Positions 8,289 to 16,869 are shown, counted from the stretch's first letter. The stretch: DNA of 47,412 nt from Hydrogenophilales bacterium (GCA_024636675.1 JAGXGM010000081.1:1-47412), one strand, 5' to 3'. Program-made: numbers and translations. The notes: generated from the letters alone by a model not told the origin.

Positions 8289-8669
8289 TCAGAGCGGGCG
8301 GGACAATTCGATCAGGTTGCCATCGGGGTCGCGTACGTAGACCGACAGGAGGGGGCCTTGTGCGCCGGTGCGTTCGACCGGACCTTCCTCGATGGCAACA
8401 TTGTGCGCGACGAGGTGGCGCACAATGTCGGCAATCGGGGTGCGCGCGAGCAGGCACAGGGCGGCGGAGCCAGGCGCCGGATGCGCCGCTTTTGGCTCGA
8501 ACGCGCGACCGGCCTGATGCAGGTTGAGCTTGCAGCGGCCAAAGGCCAGGGCATGCCGGTTCTCGCCGAAGACCACTTCGCGCATGCCCGGCACGCGCGA
8601 GTAGAACGCCACGCTGGCGGGAATGTCACGCACAGTCAGCACCATGTGATCGATGGCTTCAAGCTCCAT
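8289..8669 (-). CDS. VOC-family metalloprotein (glyoxalase/dioxygenase fold)
   Basis: A 126-residue single-unit vicinal-oxygen-chelate protein. It begins MELEAIDHMVLTVRD with the first metal-ligand histidine (H8). It has a central LNLH segment and ends DPDGNLIELS, which contains the C-terminal glutamate ligand. The reaction cannot be assigned; the family includes glyoxalase I, epimerases, dioxygenases and resistance proteins. It is wedged between glcE and glcF with gaps of 0 and 1 base, so it is cotranscribed and a role near glycolate or glyoxylate chemistry is reasonable. Confidence 0.85.
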   Translation of the reverse strand: MELEAIDHMVLTVRDIPASVAFYSRVPGMREVVFGENRHALAFGRCKLNLHQAGRAFEPKAAHPAPGSAALCLLARTPIADIVRHLVAHNVAIEEGPVERTGAQGPLLSVYVRDPDGNLIELSRPL

Positions 8670-9734
8670 TCAGAACTCCGGGTATAGCCGGCCGCGATTG
8701 AAAATACCCCGCGGGTCGAAGCGCTGTTTGAGGCTGCGGTGCAGCGTCGCCAGCGCGGGCGCGAGTGGGGTGAAGGCGCCGTCGGGCAGTGGATCGCCCC
8801 GGAACAGCGTCGCGTGGCCGCCGTGATTCCTGGCCGCTTCACGCAGCGTCGCTGCCGGCAGTTCGGTGGCCAGCCAGCGTACCGCGCCGCCCCATTCGAT
8901 CCATTGTGCGTCGCCGAGTTTCATCGGTGGCGTGGTCGGCTTGACCGCGAGCCGCCACAGGCGCTGGCTCGACGCGGCCGGCCGCATGTCAAAGAAGGGC
9001 GTCCGCTGGTCGCGCAGGTGCTGCCAGAAGGCGTCTGGGTCGTTCAGCGCTTCGCCGCCGAGCTTGGCCCGCGCGGCCTGCACTGCGGAGGCCGCACCCG
9101 ACAGCCGCACCGCCAGCACGCCGGCATGCCAGGAGGTGGCCGACAGCGGCAGCGGCTGTCCTGCCCAGCGGTTCATTTTCTGAATGGCGGCGGCTTCGTC
9201 GAGTTCGAAGCCGATCGAGACTTCGGATGCCGGCCGCGGCAGGATTTTCAGCGACACCTCGGTCAGCAGGCCGAGTGTGCCGAGCGCACCCGCCATCAGC
9301 CGCGAGACGTCGTACCCGGCGACGTTCTTGATCACCTGGCCGCCGAAGCGCAACGCCTGCCCGGTGCCGTCGATCATGCGCACGCCGAGCACGAAGTCTC
9401 GCGCCGCGCCGGTGTAGGGCCGGCGCGGACCGGACAGGCCGGCGGCGATGCTGCCGCCCAGCGTCGCTGGCCCGCCAAAGTGCGGCGGCTCGAATGCCAG
9501 CATTTGATGCTCGGCGGCGAGCAGGGATTCGATCTCTGCAAGCGGGGTGCCGGCGCCCGCGGTCAGCACCAGTTCCTTCGGCTGGTAGTCGACGACGCCG
9601 CTGAGCTTGCGTGTGCCGAGCACCTCGCCTTCGTCGGCGTTGCCGTAAAACGTCTTGCTGCCGCCGCCCTGGATGATCAGGTGCGAGCCTTCTGCGTGGG
9701 CCGCGCGGATGCGGTCGATGTAAGCGTCCAGCAT
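8670..9734 (-). CDS. glcE: glycolate oxidase FAD-binding subunit GlcE
   Basis: A 354-residue FAD-binding PCMH-type protein, the shorter flavoprotein of the GlcDEF complex. It has an early IIQGGGSKTFYG segment, then GPATLGGSIAAGLSGPRRPYTGAARDFVLG and GGQVIKNVAGYDVSRLMAGALGTLG, matching the GlcE family. The ATG at 9734 shares one base with the glcD stop (TGATG), the normal coupled arrangement. It carries no iron-sulfur cysteines, as expected. Confidence 0.95.
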   Translation of the reverse strand: MLDAYIDRIRAAHAEGSHLIIQGGGSKTFYGNADEGEVLGTRKLSGVVDYQPKELVLTAGAGTPLAEIESLLAAEHQMLAFEPPHFGGPATLGGSIAAGLSGPRRPYTGAARDFVLGVRMIDGTGQALRFGGQVIKNVAGYDVSRLMAGALGTLGLLTEVSLKILPRPASEVSIGFELDEAAAIQKMNRWAGQPLPLSATSWHAGVLAVRLSGAASAVQAARAKLGGEALNDPDAFWQHLRDQRTPFFDMRPAASSQRLWRLAVKPTTPPMKLGDAQWIEWGGAVRWLATELPAATLREAARNHGGHATLFRGDPLPDGAFTPLAPALATLHRSLKQRFDPRGIFNRGRLYPEF

Positions 9735-11188
9735 CAGAATCTCGGCAGTTCGGGATGGGGCAGCTGGCCGCCGTGGATGTGCATCGCGCCCCATTCGGCG
9801 CAGCGGTGCAACTCGGGCACCGCCTTGCCGGGGTTGAGCAGGCGATCGGGGTCGAATGCGGCTTTTACGTCGTGAAAGCGCGTGAGTTCAGGGGAGGTGA
9901 ACTGCGCGCACATCTGGTTGATCTTTTCCAGCCCGACGCCATGTTCGCCGGTGATGGTGCCGCCGACGTCGACGCACAATTCGAGGATTCTGCCGCCGAA
10001 GGTTTCGGCCCGGTGCAGTTCCTCGGGCTGGCTGGCATCGAACAGGATCAGCGGATGCAGGTTGCCGTCGCCGGCATGAAACACGTTGGCGACAGGCAGC
10101 CCGTATTCGGCGCTCATCTCGCTGATGCGGCGCAGAACGTGGGGCAGCTGGCCGCGCGGAATGGTGCCGTCCATGCAGTAATAGTCGGGCGCCAGTCGCC
10201 CCACCGCCGGGAACGCCGCCTTGCGTCCGGCCCAGAATCGCAGGCGCTGTTCCTCGCTGTCCGCCGTGCGGATTTCGGTGGCGCCCGAATCGGCCAGCAC
10301 TCTGCGCACGGTGAAGATGTCGTCGGAGACTTCTTCGTTGATGCCGTCGACTTCGCACAGCAGCAAGGCTTCGCAATCGAGCGGATAGCCGGCGTGGACG
10401 AACGCCTCGGCGGCCTGGATGGCGAGCCGGTCCATCATTTCCAGCCCGGCCGGGATTACGCCGGCGGCGATGATGTTGCCGACCGCCGCGCCGGCTTTCG
10501 CGACGTCGTCGAAGGCCGCCAGCACCACCTGCGCGCGCTCGGGGCGCGGCAGGAGCTTGACCGTGACTTCGGTGATCACCGCCAGCATGCCTTCCGAGCC
10601 GGTCAGCAGCGCGAGCAGGTCGTAGCCGGAACTGTCGAGCGCCTCGCTGCCGATTTCGAGCAGCTGACCGTCGATCGTCCACGCCCGCAGCTGGAGAATG
10701 TTGTGCACCGTGAGCCCGTATTTCAGGCAGTGCACGCCGCCGGAATTCTCCGCAACGTTGCCACCGATCGAGCAGGCAATCTGCGACGATGGATCGGGCG
10801 CGTAGTAAAGACCGTGCACGGCCGCTGCCTCGGATATCGCGAGGTTGCGAACGCCGGGCTGCACCGTGGCCGTTCTTGCCAGCGGGTCCAGCACCTTGAT
10901 CTGATTGAGTTTGGACAGCACCAGCAGGACCGCGCCGTCGATCGGCAACGCACCCGCCGCCAGACCCGTTCCGGCGCCTCGCGCGACGACCGCCACTTTG
11001 TTTGCGTGACATAGCTGCAGGATGGCCGCCACCTGCGCCTCGTTTTCCGGCAGGGCGACGACGTCGGGTACGTTGCGGTACGCCGACAAGCCGTCGGACT
11101 CGAACGGCATCAGGTCCTCACGCTCGTTGAGCACGCAATGCGGCGGCAACAGGCGGCGTAACCGGGAAAGGAAGGTGGGGCTGAGCAT
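9734..11188 (-). CDS. glcD: glycolate oxidase catalytic subunit GlcD
   Basis: A 484-residue FAD-linked 2-hydroxyacid oxidase that converts glycolate to glyoxylate. The PCMH FAD domain shows VVARGAGTGLAAGALP and CSIGGNVAENSGGVHCLKYG. The C-terminal FAD-oxidase domain has VFHAGDGNLHPLI and GGTITGEHGVGLEK, the classic GlcD motifs. Its stop overlaps the glcE start. It lies 19 bases after the sugar-acid kinase gene, in one minus-strand transcription unit. In an autotroph the glycolate would come from RuBisCO oxygenation; that source is inferred. Confidence 0.96.
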   Translation of the reverse strand: MLSPTFLSRLRRLLPPHCVLNEREDLMPFESDGLSAYRNVPDVVALPENEAQVAAILQLCHANKVAVVARGAGTGLAAGALPIDGAVLLVLSKLNQIKVLDPLARTATVQPGVRNLAISEAAAVHGLYYAPDPSSQIACSIGGNVAENSGGVHCLKYGLTVHNILQLRAWTIDGQLLEIGSEALDSSGYDLLALLTGSEGMLAVITEVTVKLLPRPERAQVVLAAFDDVAKAGAAVGNIIAAGVIPAGLEMMDRLAIQAAEAFVHAGYPLDCEALLLCEVDGINEEVSDDIFTVRRVLADSGATEIRTADSEEQRLRFWAGRKAAFPAVGRLAPDYYCMDGTIPRGQLPHVLRRISEMSAEYGLPVANVFHAGDGNLHPLILFDASQPEELHRAETFGGRILELCVDVGGTITGEHGVGLEKINQMCAQFTSPELTRFHDVKAAFDPDRLLNPGKAVPELHRCAEWGAMHIHGGQLPHPELPRF

Positions 11189-11207
11189 GAATGCGTCGTA
11201 GCGTGGT

Positions 11208-12542
11208 TCAGGCTGCGAGTTTAGCCGGGCTGGGCTGCGCGTGCGAGGGCGCGAGGCGCAGGTAGGCCTCCGCCAGCGCGTCGTTGCCGCCGACGTTGCC
11301 GGGGAAGATCACCACCGGCAGTTGCGGCAGGCGATGCCAGGGCGGCGTTTGCACCACGGTGACGCCGGGCAGGATCTGCCCCAGCACGCGCGACGCGGCC
11401 AGCGCCAGCCCGGTGGACAGCACGTCGTTGGAGGTGATGCCGCCCTTGCTGATCAGGAAGCCGAGCGTTTCCGGCAGTCTTTTCACAATGTCCATCAGCG
11501 TGCCCGACACCGACTCGCCGAAGGCCAGCCGTTCCGCCACGCTGCCGAACGTAAGTTCCGCGCGGCTGGTGAACACCACCGGAGTGAGACCACGCGCATG
11601 GGCGTGAGCAATGCCTGCTGTCAACGCTTCGACCACGGCGGCGCGCGCATCCGGCAGGCGGGCGACATCGAGCGGCAGGCCGATCACGCCGCGTTCCTTC
11701 AACAGCGCGGTCAGCTGCGCAGTAGTCCTGGCGACGTGCGAGCCGACCACGACCACGCCGGGCTGGCCATCGCGCACCAGGGTGGCGAAGGATTCGGCGG
11801 CGACCGGCTGTGGCGGCAGTTTGGCGAGCGCGGTGAGCAGCGAAGCTGCGCTGCGAAACAGCAGGCGCTTGCCATTGGCGGCAGCGGCCAGCACGGCGTC
11901 GGCGAACCGCTGATAGTCCGCCGCCGTCTCGCCATCGATCACACCCACTGCATTGTCGTGCAGCGCGGCGAGCCATTCGCCTGTCGCGCCGGCGCGCAGC
12001 TCGGCCAGCGTCAGGCGAGCCACTTCGCTTGCGGCGACGCGGCCGCCGGTTTTCTCCGCCACGTAGTCAGGCAGAAAGGCTGTTTGGTAGCCGAATACCG
12101 AGTCGCGCGCGAATTCGGTTTCATGCGTTGGCACTGGCGTTCCGTCGACCATCAAATAATGCGTGCTGTCACGCGTAATGCGGCCGCCCTCGAAGAAGGC
12201 AGGGGTGAGCAGCGTCGCGTCGAACGGTCCGAGCACGGCGTTCATCACGTCGGTTTCCACAGGGTAGTGGCCGCGCAGGGTCGAATCCGAGCGGGACACG
12301 AACAGCACCGGCCCCGTGTAGTCAGCCAGTGCGGTCTTGAGGTTTGTGCACACCTCGCGGGTGATGGCGGCGGCATGTTCCGCATCCATTCCGCGCGTGT
12401 TGGTCAGCACAAAAAACAGCGGCGCGGCGTCCGCCAGCGCAGTTTTCAGCGTGGCCACATCCCAGCATGTGAGCAGCAGGCAGGAATGCACCGTCTGCGA
12501 GCCGGTGGGGTCGTCGTCGAGGACGATGATTTTCGGATTCAT
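11208..12542 (-). CDS. four-carbon acid sugar kinase family (DUF1537) protein
   Basis: A 444-residue protein of the OtnK/DUF1537 kinase family. The N-terminal half begins IIVLDDDPTGSQTVH and contains VLTNTRG and SRSDSTLRGHYP (substrate-binding region). The C-terminal nucleotide half has KGGITSNDVLSTGLA and FPGNVGGND. Known members phosphorylate threonate, erythronate or 3-oxo-isoapionate derivatives; their usual dehydrogenase, aldolase or isomerase partners are absent here. AAAAGGTG precedes the ATG. Its place between a phosphoketolase-like gene and glcDEF is unusual and leaves its true substrate open. Confidence 0.85.
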   Translation of the reverse strand: MNPKIIVLDDDPTGSQTVHSCLLLTCWDVATLKTALADAAPLFFVLTNTRGMDAEHAAAITREVCTNLKTALADYTGPVLFVSRSDSTLRGHYPVETDVMNAVLGPFDATLLTPAFFEGGRITRDSTHYLMVDGTPVPTHETEFARDSVFGYQTAFLPDYVAEKTGGRVAASEVARLTLAELRAGATGEWLAALHDNAVGVIDGETAADYQRFADAVLAAAANGKRLLFRSAASLLTALAKLPPQPVAAESFATLVRDGQPGVVVVGSHVARTTAQLTALLKERGVIGLPLDVARLPDARAAVVEALTAGIAHAHARGLTPVVFTSRAELTFGSVAERLAFGESVSGTLMDIVKRLPETLGFLISKGGITSNDVLSTGLALAASRVLGQILPGVTVVQTPPWHRLPQLPVVIFPGNVGGNDALAEAYLRLAPSHAQPSPAKLAA

Positions 12543-12573
12543 GGTCTACACCTTTTTGTCCACCAGGGACGCG

Positions 12574-12640
12574 AAGCAATGCGAGTCCACCCCTGACAAG
12601 TCCGTCATTGCTTCGCTGCACCTCGCAATGACGGATAACA
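12574..12640. repeat. palindromic intergenic repeat (REP-like)
   Basis: The 150-base gap between the ThDP-enzyme and kinase genes holds nested inverted repeats. TCCGTCATTGC (12601-12611) pairs perfectly with GCAATGACGGA (12625-12635). GCGAAGCAAT (12581-12590) pairs with ATTGCTTCGC (12607-12616), so two exclusive hairpins can form. The CGTCATTGCGAGG core resembles dispersed repeats seen between genes in many proteobacteria. It may attenuate or stabilise the operon mRNA. Confidence 0.6.
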
Positions 12641-12692
12641 GATTTTTTCAGCGGTTCCAGGTTTTTCTTCGCGCGTCTTCGCGGATATCTTT

Positions 12693-14918
12693 TTAAGCCG
12701 CAGCCAGTCCCAGCAGGGCCAGCGCACGATCGTGCATCGCCTGCGCGTTCATGCCGTTGAAGTCGAACAGCTGCTGCGCGCTGGCGGTGGTCTCGCCACG
12801 CTTCCAGCAGAAGACGTCGCGCTGCGAAGCCTGGCTGCGCAGCATCACCGGCTCCAGCGGGCCCGACGGACCGCCGGTGACGGCGACCAGCACGTCGCCG
12901 TGGAACATCGCGCGGAAGGCGGCGTCGTCCATGAAGCGGCCGTCGGGTTCCGACACGCTGTTCCACAGCACGTCGCCGGGACGGTACAGGCGGCGGGGAT
13001 TGACCACGGCGACGATGCGCGAGCCGATGCCGGTTTCAGCCAGCGAAGCGGCGGCGGCGAACACCGGCTGCAGCACCATGTCGCCGGTCACCGCGAACAC
13101 CACGGTGTGCGAGCCGCGGGTTTCCTTAAGGACCATCGCGCCGTCGTCGATCGCCTGGAAGCTCTGCGCCATCGTTGCATGAATGGGCAGCGGCGACTTC
13201 GATGCGGTGATGACGATGCCCTTGTTGTGCTGGCGCAAGGCCCAGTCGTAGCTCGCCTGGATCATGTTGGCGTCGATCGGGAACAGCGGGTAGACGTTGC
13301 CGTTGCGCATCATCGCGGCGAAATAGCTCTCGATTTCCGGGCGCTGGTGGGTCCAGCCGTTGCGGCCCTGCTCCAGCGCGCCGGCGGTGAACAGGCACAC
13401 CGTGGCGGGCGTCGGGCGGCGCAGTTCGGCCATCGCCTGGGTCACCGTCTGCCAGATCGGCAGGCCGTTGATGGCGAAGGACTCGTAGCTGCACCACAGG
13501 CTGCGACCGCCGAACAGCGCGAGCCCCACCGCGAAACCGGCGCAGGCGTCTTCGTTGAGCGGCTCGTAGACCTGGCCGGACGGGCCCTGAAAATAGAGGT
13601 CGTCGGCGGTCGGGTGGCGGATCGTCAGCGCCTTGTTGATATTGGCCATGGCGGACGCTTCGTTGCCGTCGGCGTTGGTGACGACGAACATCGGGTCGCG
13701 GCGGCCCACTTCGCCGACCACGTGGCCGAGGGCGGTGGTGGGAATGTGGTTTTCACCGACGGTGAATTCGTTGAGCGACAGGCCGTCCAGGCTGGGCAGT
13801 TCACGCACGGACTCGGTGACCGCCACGCGCGCGGCCGGGCCGCCGCCGGCATGGCGGAAGTTCTCGCGGGTTAGCTTCCAGGCCTGGATCGGCAGCGCGC
13901 GGCGCTGCAGGCCGGCCTTCACGTCGTCGGAGTCGAGTGTGTGGTGCGCATACAGGTTGTGCGACTTGGCGCCGGTGGCGTGCACGCCCGCACCTTTCAG
14001 CTGCTTGACGATGAGGCAGGCGCGGCGGCCCGACAACGCGATTTTCGCCGCGGCGTCGGCGGCCTTGAGGATGGCGCCGGTGAAGGCCATGCGCGCGGCA
14101 AAGCCGAAAGTCGTGCTGTCGGTGTAGACCGGGGCGTCGGGGGTGTCGGCGTAGTCGCGGGCGTCAATCAGGTGCACTTCGTCGAAGCCGTGCGCGCGCC
14201 AGTAGTCGGTCATGCGCGTGTTGTCCCACAAGGACACCATGCTGTGATGCTCCTGCGAATAACCGTTCCACACCAGCACCGGCAGGTAGTTGGTGACGTC
14301 CGGATAGGCGGTGGCGAAGTGCTGGAACGCGCTCATGATGTAGGGCTCGCCCAGACCACCGTCGCCGATGGTGACGGGGAAGAGCTTGTCGCGATTGAGG
14401 TAGGCACCGGCCATCGCGAAATGCTGGCCCTGGCCCAGCGGACCTGCGGGGGCCAGCAGGCCGGGGATCGCGCCCGACAGGTGGCCGAGCAGACCGTGGC
14501 GCTCGCGGAAGCGCGCGCGCATGTCGGACACCGTGCGGATGCCCATGTCTTCCAGCGAGGTGTCGAGGAACATCGCCGAGTAGAAGCCGGGCGCGTGGTG
14601 GCCGACCTCGGTCACCATGTTGCGATGGCCCAGCAGATGCAGTGCGGCAACCGCGTCGGCGCTGGAAGCGAAGCCGCCCGGGTGGCCGGAGGACTTGCTG
14701 CCGGTGACCTGCAGCGTCAGGTAGCGCAGCGCGTCGGCGGCCAGCAGCGTCTGGTAGATGGCTGCCTCGCTGGTCGCGTCCGGCAGGGCGGGCTGGTTCG
14801 GCCCCAAGAGCGGCGATGCGCCCAGGCGGTCGATATCCGGAAAGCTGTCGGCGAAATACTGGATGCCTTCGCAAAAAGCGGGGATGGACTCGGGGGTGGA
14901 CTGCATCAGTGCGCTCAT
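12693..14918 (-). CDS. transketolase/phosphoketolase-like ThDP enzyme
   Basis: A 741-residue thiamine-diphosphate enzyme. The N-terminal part has SKSSGHPGGFASSADAV (transketolase-like) and a ThDP signature, GDGGLGEP followed ~30 residues later by WNGYS. The middle and C-terminal parts follow phosphoketolases (SYESFAINGLP, GRNGWTHQRPEIE, PLFPIDANMIQASYDWAL). Phosphoketolases split xylulose-5-P or fructose-6-P to acetyl-P plus an aldose-P, but this is a divergent class and its substrate is uncertain. ATG 14918 is chosen over four in-frame ATGs upstream of it because AAAGGA lies 6 bases before it. It is the first gene of the glycolate operon and diverges from an IclR regulator. Confidence 0.8.
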   Translation of the reverse strand: MSALMQSTPESIPAFCEGIQYFADSFPDIDRLGASPLLGPNQPALPDATSEAAIYQTLLAADALRYLTLQVTGSKSSGHPGGFASSADAVAALHLLGHRNMVTEVGHHAPGFYSAMFLDTSLEDMGIRTVSDMRARFRERHGLLGHLSGAIPGLLAPAGPLGQGQHFAMAGAYLNRDKLFPVTIGDGGLGEPYIMSAFQHFATAYPDVTNYLPVLVWNGYSQEHHSMVSLWDNTRMTDYWRAHGFDEVHLIDARDYADTPDAPVYTDSTTFGFAARMAFTGAILKAADAAAKIALSGRRACLIVKQLKGAGVHATGAKSHNLYAHHTLDSDDVKAGLQRRALPIQAWKLTRENFRHAGGGPAARVAVTESVRELPSLDGLSLNEFTVGENHIPTTALGHVVGEVGRRDPMFVVTNADGNEASAMANINKALTIRHPTADDLYFQGPSGQVYEPLNEDACAGFAVGLALFGGRSLWCSYESFAINGLPIWQTVTQAMAELRRPTPATVCLFTAGALEQGRNGWTHQRPEIESYFAAMMRNGNVYPLFPIDANMIQASYDWALRQHNKGIVITASKSPLPIHATMAQSFQAIDDGAMVLKETRGSHTVVFAVTGDMVLQPVFAAAASLAETGIGSRIVAVVNPRRLYRPGDVLWNSVSEPDGRFMDDAAFRAMFHGDVLVAVTGGPSGPLEPVMLRSQASQRDVFCWKRGETTASAQQLFDFNGMNAQAMHDRALALLGLAAA

Positions 14919-14937
14919 GGCCATTCCTTTCATAATA

Positions 14938-15031
14938 TGAAAATGTTTCACGTCATATGAAACGATGGATGTATTGAAACAGGAAAAGCGACAAATTTCA
15001 CAATGCGTGATAAATTTTCACTTCATGAAAA
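14938..15031. promoter_or_regulatory. divergent control region with IclR-type palindromes
   Basis: This AT-rich region separates the ThDP-enzyme gene from the IclR gene. It carries three imperfectly spaced palindromes with the same half-site: TGAAA-ATG-TTTCA (14938-14950), GTTTCA-N7-TGAAAC (14945-14963) and TTTTCA-N5-TGAAAA (15015-15031), plus single half-sites near 14975 and 14996. IclR-family proteins such as KdgR bind TGAAAC/GTTTCA-type sites. The third palindrome covers the likely IclR start codon, suggesting autoregulation. No single -35/-10 pair is clear. Confidence 0.65.
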
Positions 15032-15789
15032 ATGTTAGTTCGTCCATCCAGGTTATCGATCGCGCCATGGCGTTGGTCGGCGTCCTCTCCCGCGCGCCCG
15101 GTCCGATCAGCCTGACCCGGCTCGCGGGCGAAGCCCACCTGCACACAGCCAGCGCGCACCGCATTCTCGGTGCGCTGATGGCGCATGGCCTGATCGAAAA
15201 AACCGGCGCGGGTGAATATGATCTGGGCGTGCGCTGGCTGGAGATGGGCAACCGCCTGCGCGCGCGGCTCAACATCCGCCAGGTGGCGATGCCGGCCATG
15301 CAGAAGCTTGCCGAACTGACCGGCGAGACGGTCAATCTCATCGTGCGGCGCGGCGACGAAGCGGTCTATGTTGAGCGCGTGACTGGCGGGCAGACAATGA
15401 TCCAGGTGGTGCAGGTGGTCGGCGCGCACGCGCCGCTGCACGTTACTGCGGTCGGCAAAATATTCCTCTCTGAGGACAGCGCCAGCGGCGTGATGGGCTA
15501 TGCCGAGCGCACCGGCCTGCCGGCCTATACGTCGAACACCCTGACCACGCTGGAAAAGCTCTGCGCCGAGCTCGACGTGATCCGGCGCGAGCAGTTGGCT
15601 TCCGACCGCGAGGAGGCCGAGTTGGGGGTGGCATGTATCGGCGCGCCGATCCGCGACGCCGAGGGCAAGCTGGTTGCCGGGCTATCGATCTCGGCGCCGG
15701 CCGACCGCCACAAGCCCGTCTGGGCCGAGGCGCTGAAAAAGGCCGCCGAACAGACCGGCGCCGCGCTGGGTTATCTGGCCGATGCCTGA
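15025..15789 (+). CDS. IclR-family transcriptional regulator
   Basis: A ~254-residue dimeric repressor/activator. The N-terminal winged helix-turn-helix spans residues ~5-70 (IQVIDRAMALVGVL, LHTASAHRILGALMAHGLIEK). The C-terminal effector domain has the typical ELTGETVNLIVRRGDEAVYVERV, LHVTAVGKIFL and GVACIGAPIRDAEGKLVAGLSIS. Effectors of the family are often small acids such as glyoxylate, pyruvate or aromatic acids. It is divergent from the glycolate operon and probably controls it. ATG 15025 matches the family's usual length but has no good Shine-Dalgarno sequence; ATG 14965 is an in-frame alternative adding 20 residues. Confidence 0.9.
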   Translation: MKNVSSSIQVIDRAMALVGVLSRAPGPISLTRLAGEAHLHTASAHRILGALMAHGLIEKTGAGEYDLGVRWLEMGNRLRARLNIRQVAMPAMQKLAELTGETVNLIVRRGDEAVYVERVTGGQTMIQVVQVVGAHAPLHVTAVGKIFLSEDSASGVMGYAERTGLPAYTSNTLTTLEKLCAELDVIRREQLASDREEAELGVACIGAPIRDAEGKLVAGLSISAPADRHKPVWAEALKKAAEQTGAALGYLADA

Positions 15790-15840
15790 AATCGGCATGC
15801 ACTTGTTGGTAAGTCCTTGCCGCGCTCGGGCTTTGTTGGC

Positions 15841-16869
15841 ATGGTGGCGGCCATGACCGCTATCCAGCCCGCAACCCGCTACCAGATCGCCGCCTGGCTG
15901 ATGATGGCCGCAAGCCTGCCGCTTGTGCTTTACCTGCGCTTGTTGCCGGCCCTGCTGGCGGGCCTTTTGGTGGTGCAACTGGTGCATCTGCTGGCGCCCC
16001 GGTTTGTCATCGGCAAGCTCGACCATACCTGGTCCAAGGTGCTGGTGGTGTCCCTGATCACCCTTGTCGTGCTGGGCGCACTGGGCGGCACCACCGCAGG
16101 CGCCCTGCTGTATCTGCGCACCGAGGGCGGCCTCGCCGGCCTGCTCACCAAGATGGCCGAGGTGATCGAAAACTCGCGCGAGCTGCTGCCGGCGTGGGCC
16201 GGCGAATGGCTGCCGCAGGGTGACGGGTCGGTGATCCGTGCCGGCCTGGTCGAATGGCTGCGTGTCCATGCGCAGGACCTGCGCAAACTGGGGGGCGATG
16301 CCGGCCGCGCGCTGCTGCTGATTCTGGTCGGCTTCATCATCGGCAGCTTTGTCGCGCTGCGCGAAGCCTCGCCGCATCAAACCATGGCACCGCTGGCGCA
16401 AGCGTTGTGCGAGCGCATGCGCCGGCTCGCCGAAGCGTTTCGCCGCGTGGTGTTCGCCCAGGTGCGGATCTCCGCGCTCAATGCCCTGCTGACCTGGATC
16501 TATCTCGGCCTGATCCTGCCCCTGCTCGGCGTCGACCTGCCTTTCGTCAAGACCATGGTGCTGGTCACCTTTGTCGTGGGCCTGCTGCCGGTACTGGGCA
16601 ATCTCATTTCAAACAGCATCATCGTCATCATTTCGCTGTCGCATTCACTGTATGTCGCCGCAGGCTCCCTCGCCTTCCTGGTCGTCATCCACAAGCTCGA
16701 ATATTTCGTGAATGCCCGTATCATTGGCGGCCAGATCAAGGCGCGTGCCTGGGAGCTCCTCATCGTCATGCTGGTGATGGAAGCGGCCTTCGGTGTGCCG
16801 GGCGTGATCGCCGCACCCGTGTTCTACGCGTATCTCAAAAAAGAACTGTCCGATAGGGAATTAATTTAA
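15841..16869 (+). CDS. AI-2E family (PerM/TqsA-like) membrane permease
   Basis: About 342 residues with some seven or eight hydrophobic helices, a soluble middle segment (SRELLPAWAGEWLPQGDG) and the C-terminal pattern of the family (LNALLTWIYLGLILPLLGVDLPF, GLLPVLGNLISNSIIVIISL, LEYFVNARIIGGQI). Members export autoinducer-2 or unidentified solutes. The start is uncertain: ATG 15841 is used, ATG 15853 is equally possible, and neither has a strong ribosome site. The stop overlaps the next start in TAATG. Confidence 0.85.
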   Translation: MVAAMTAIQPATRYQIAAWLMMAASLPLVLYLRLLPALLAGLLVVQLVHLLAPRFVIGKLDHTWSKVLVVSLITLVVLGALGGTTAGALLYLRTEGGLAGLLTKMAEVIENSRELLPAWAGEWLPQGDGSVIRAGLVEWLRVHAQDLRKLGGDAGRALLLILVGFIIGSFVALREASPHQTMAPLAQALCERMRRLAEAFRRVVFAQVRISALNALLTWIYLGLILPLLGVDLPFVKTMVLVTFVVGLLPVLGNLISNSIIVIISLSHSLYVAAGSLAFLVVIHKLEYFVNARIIGGQIKARAWELLIVMLVMEAAFGVPGVIAAPVFYAYLKKELSDRELI

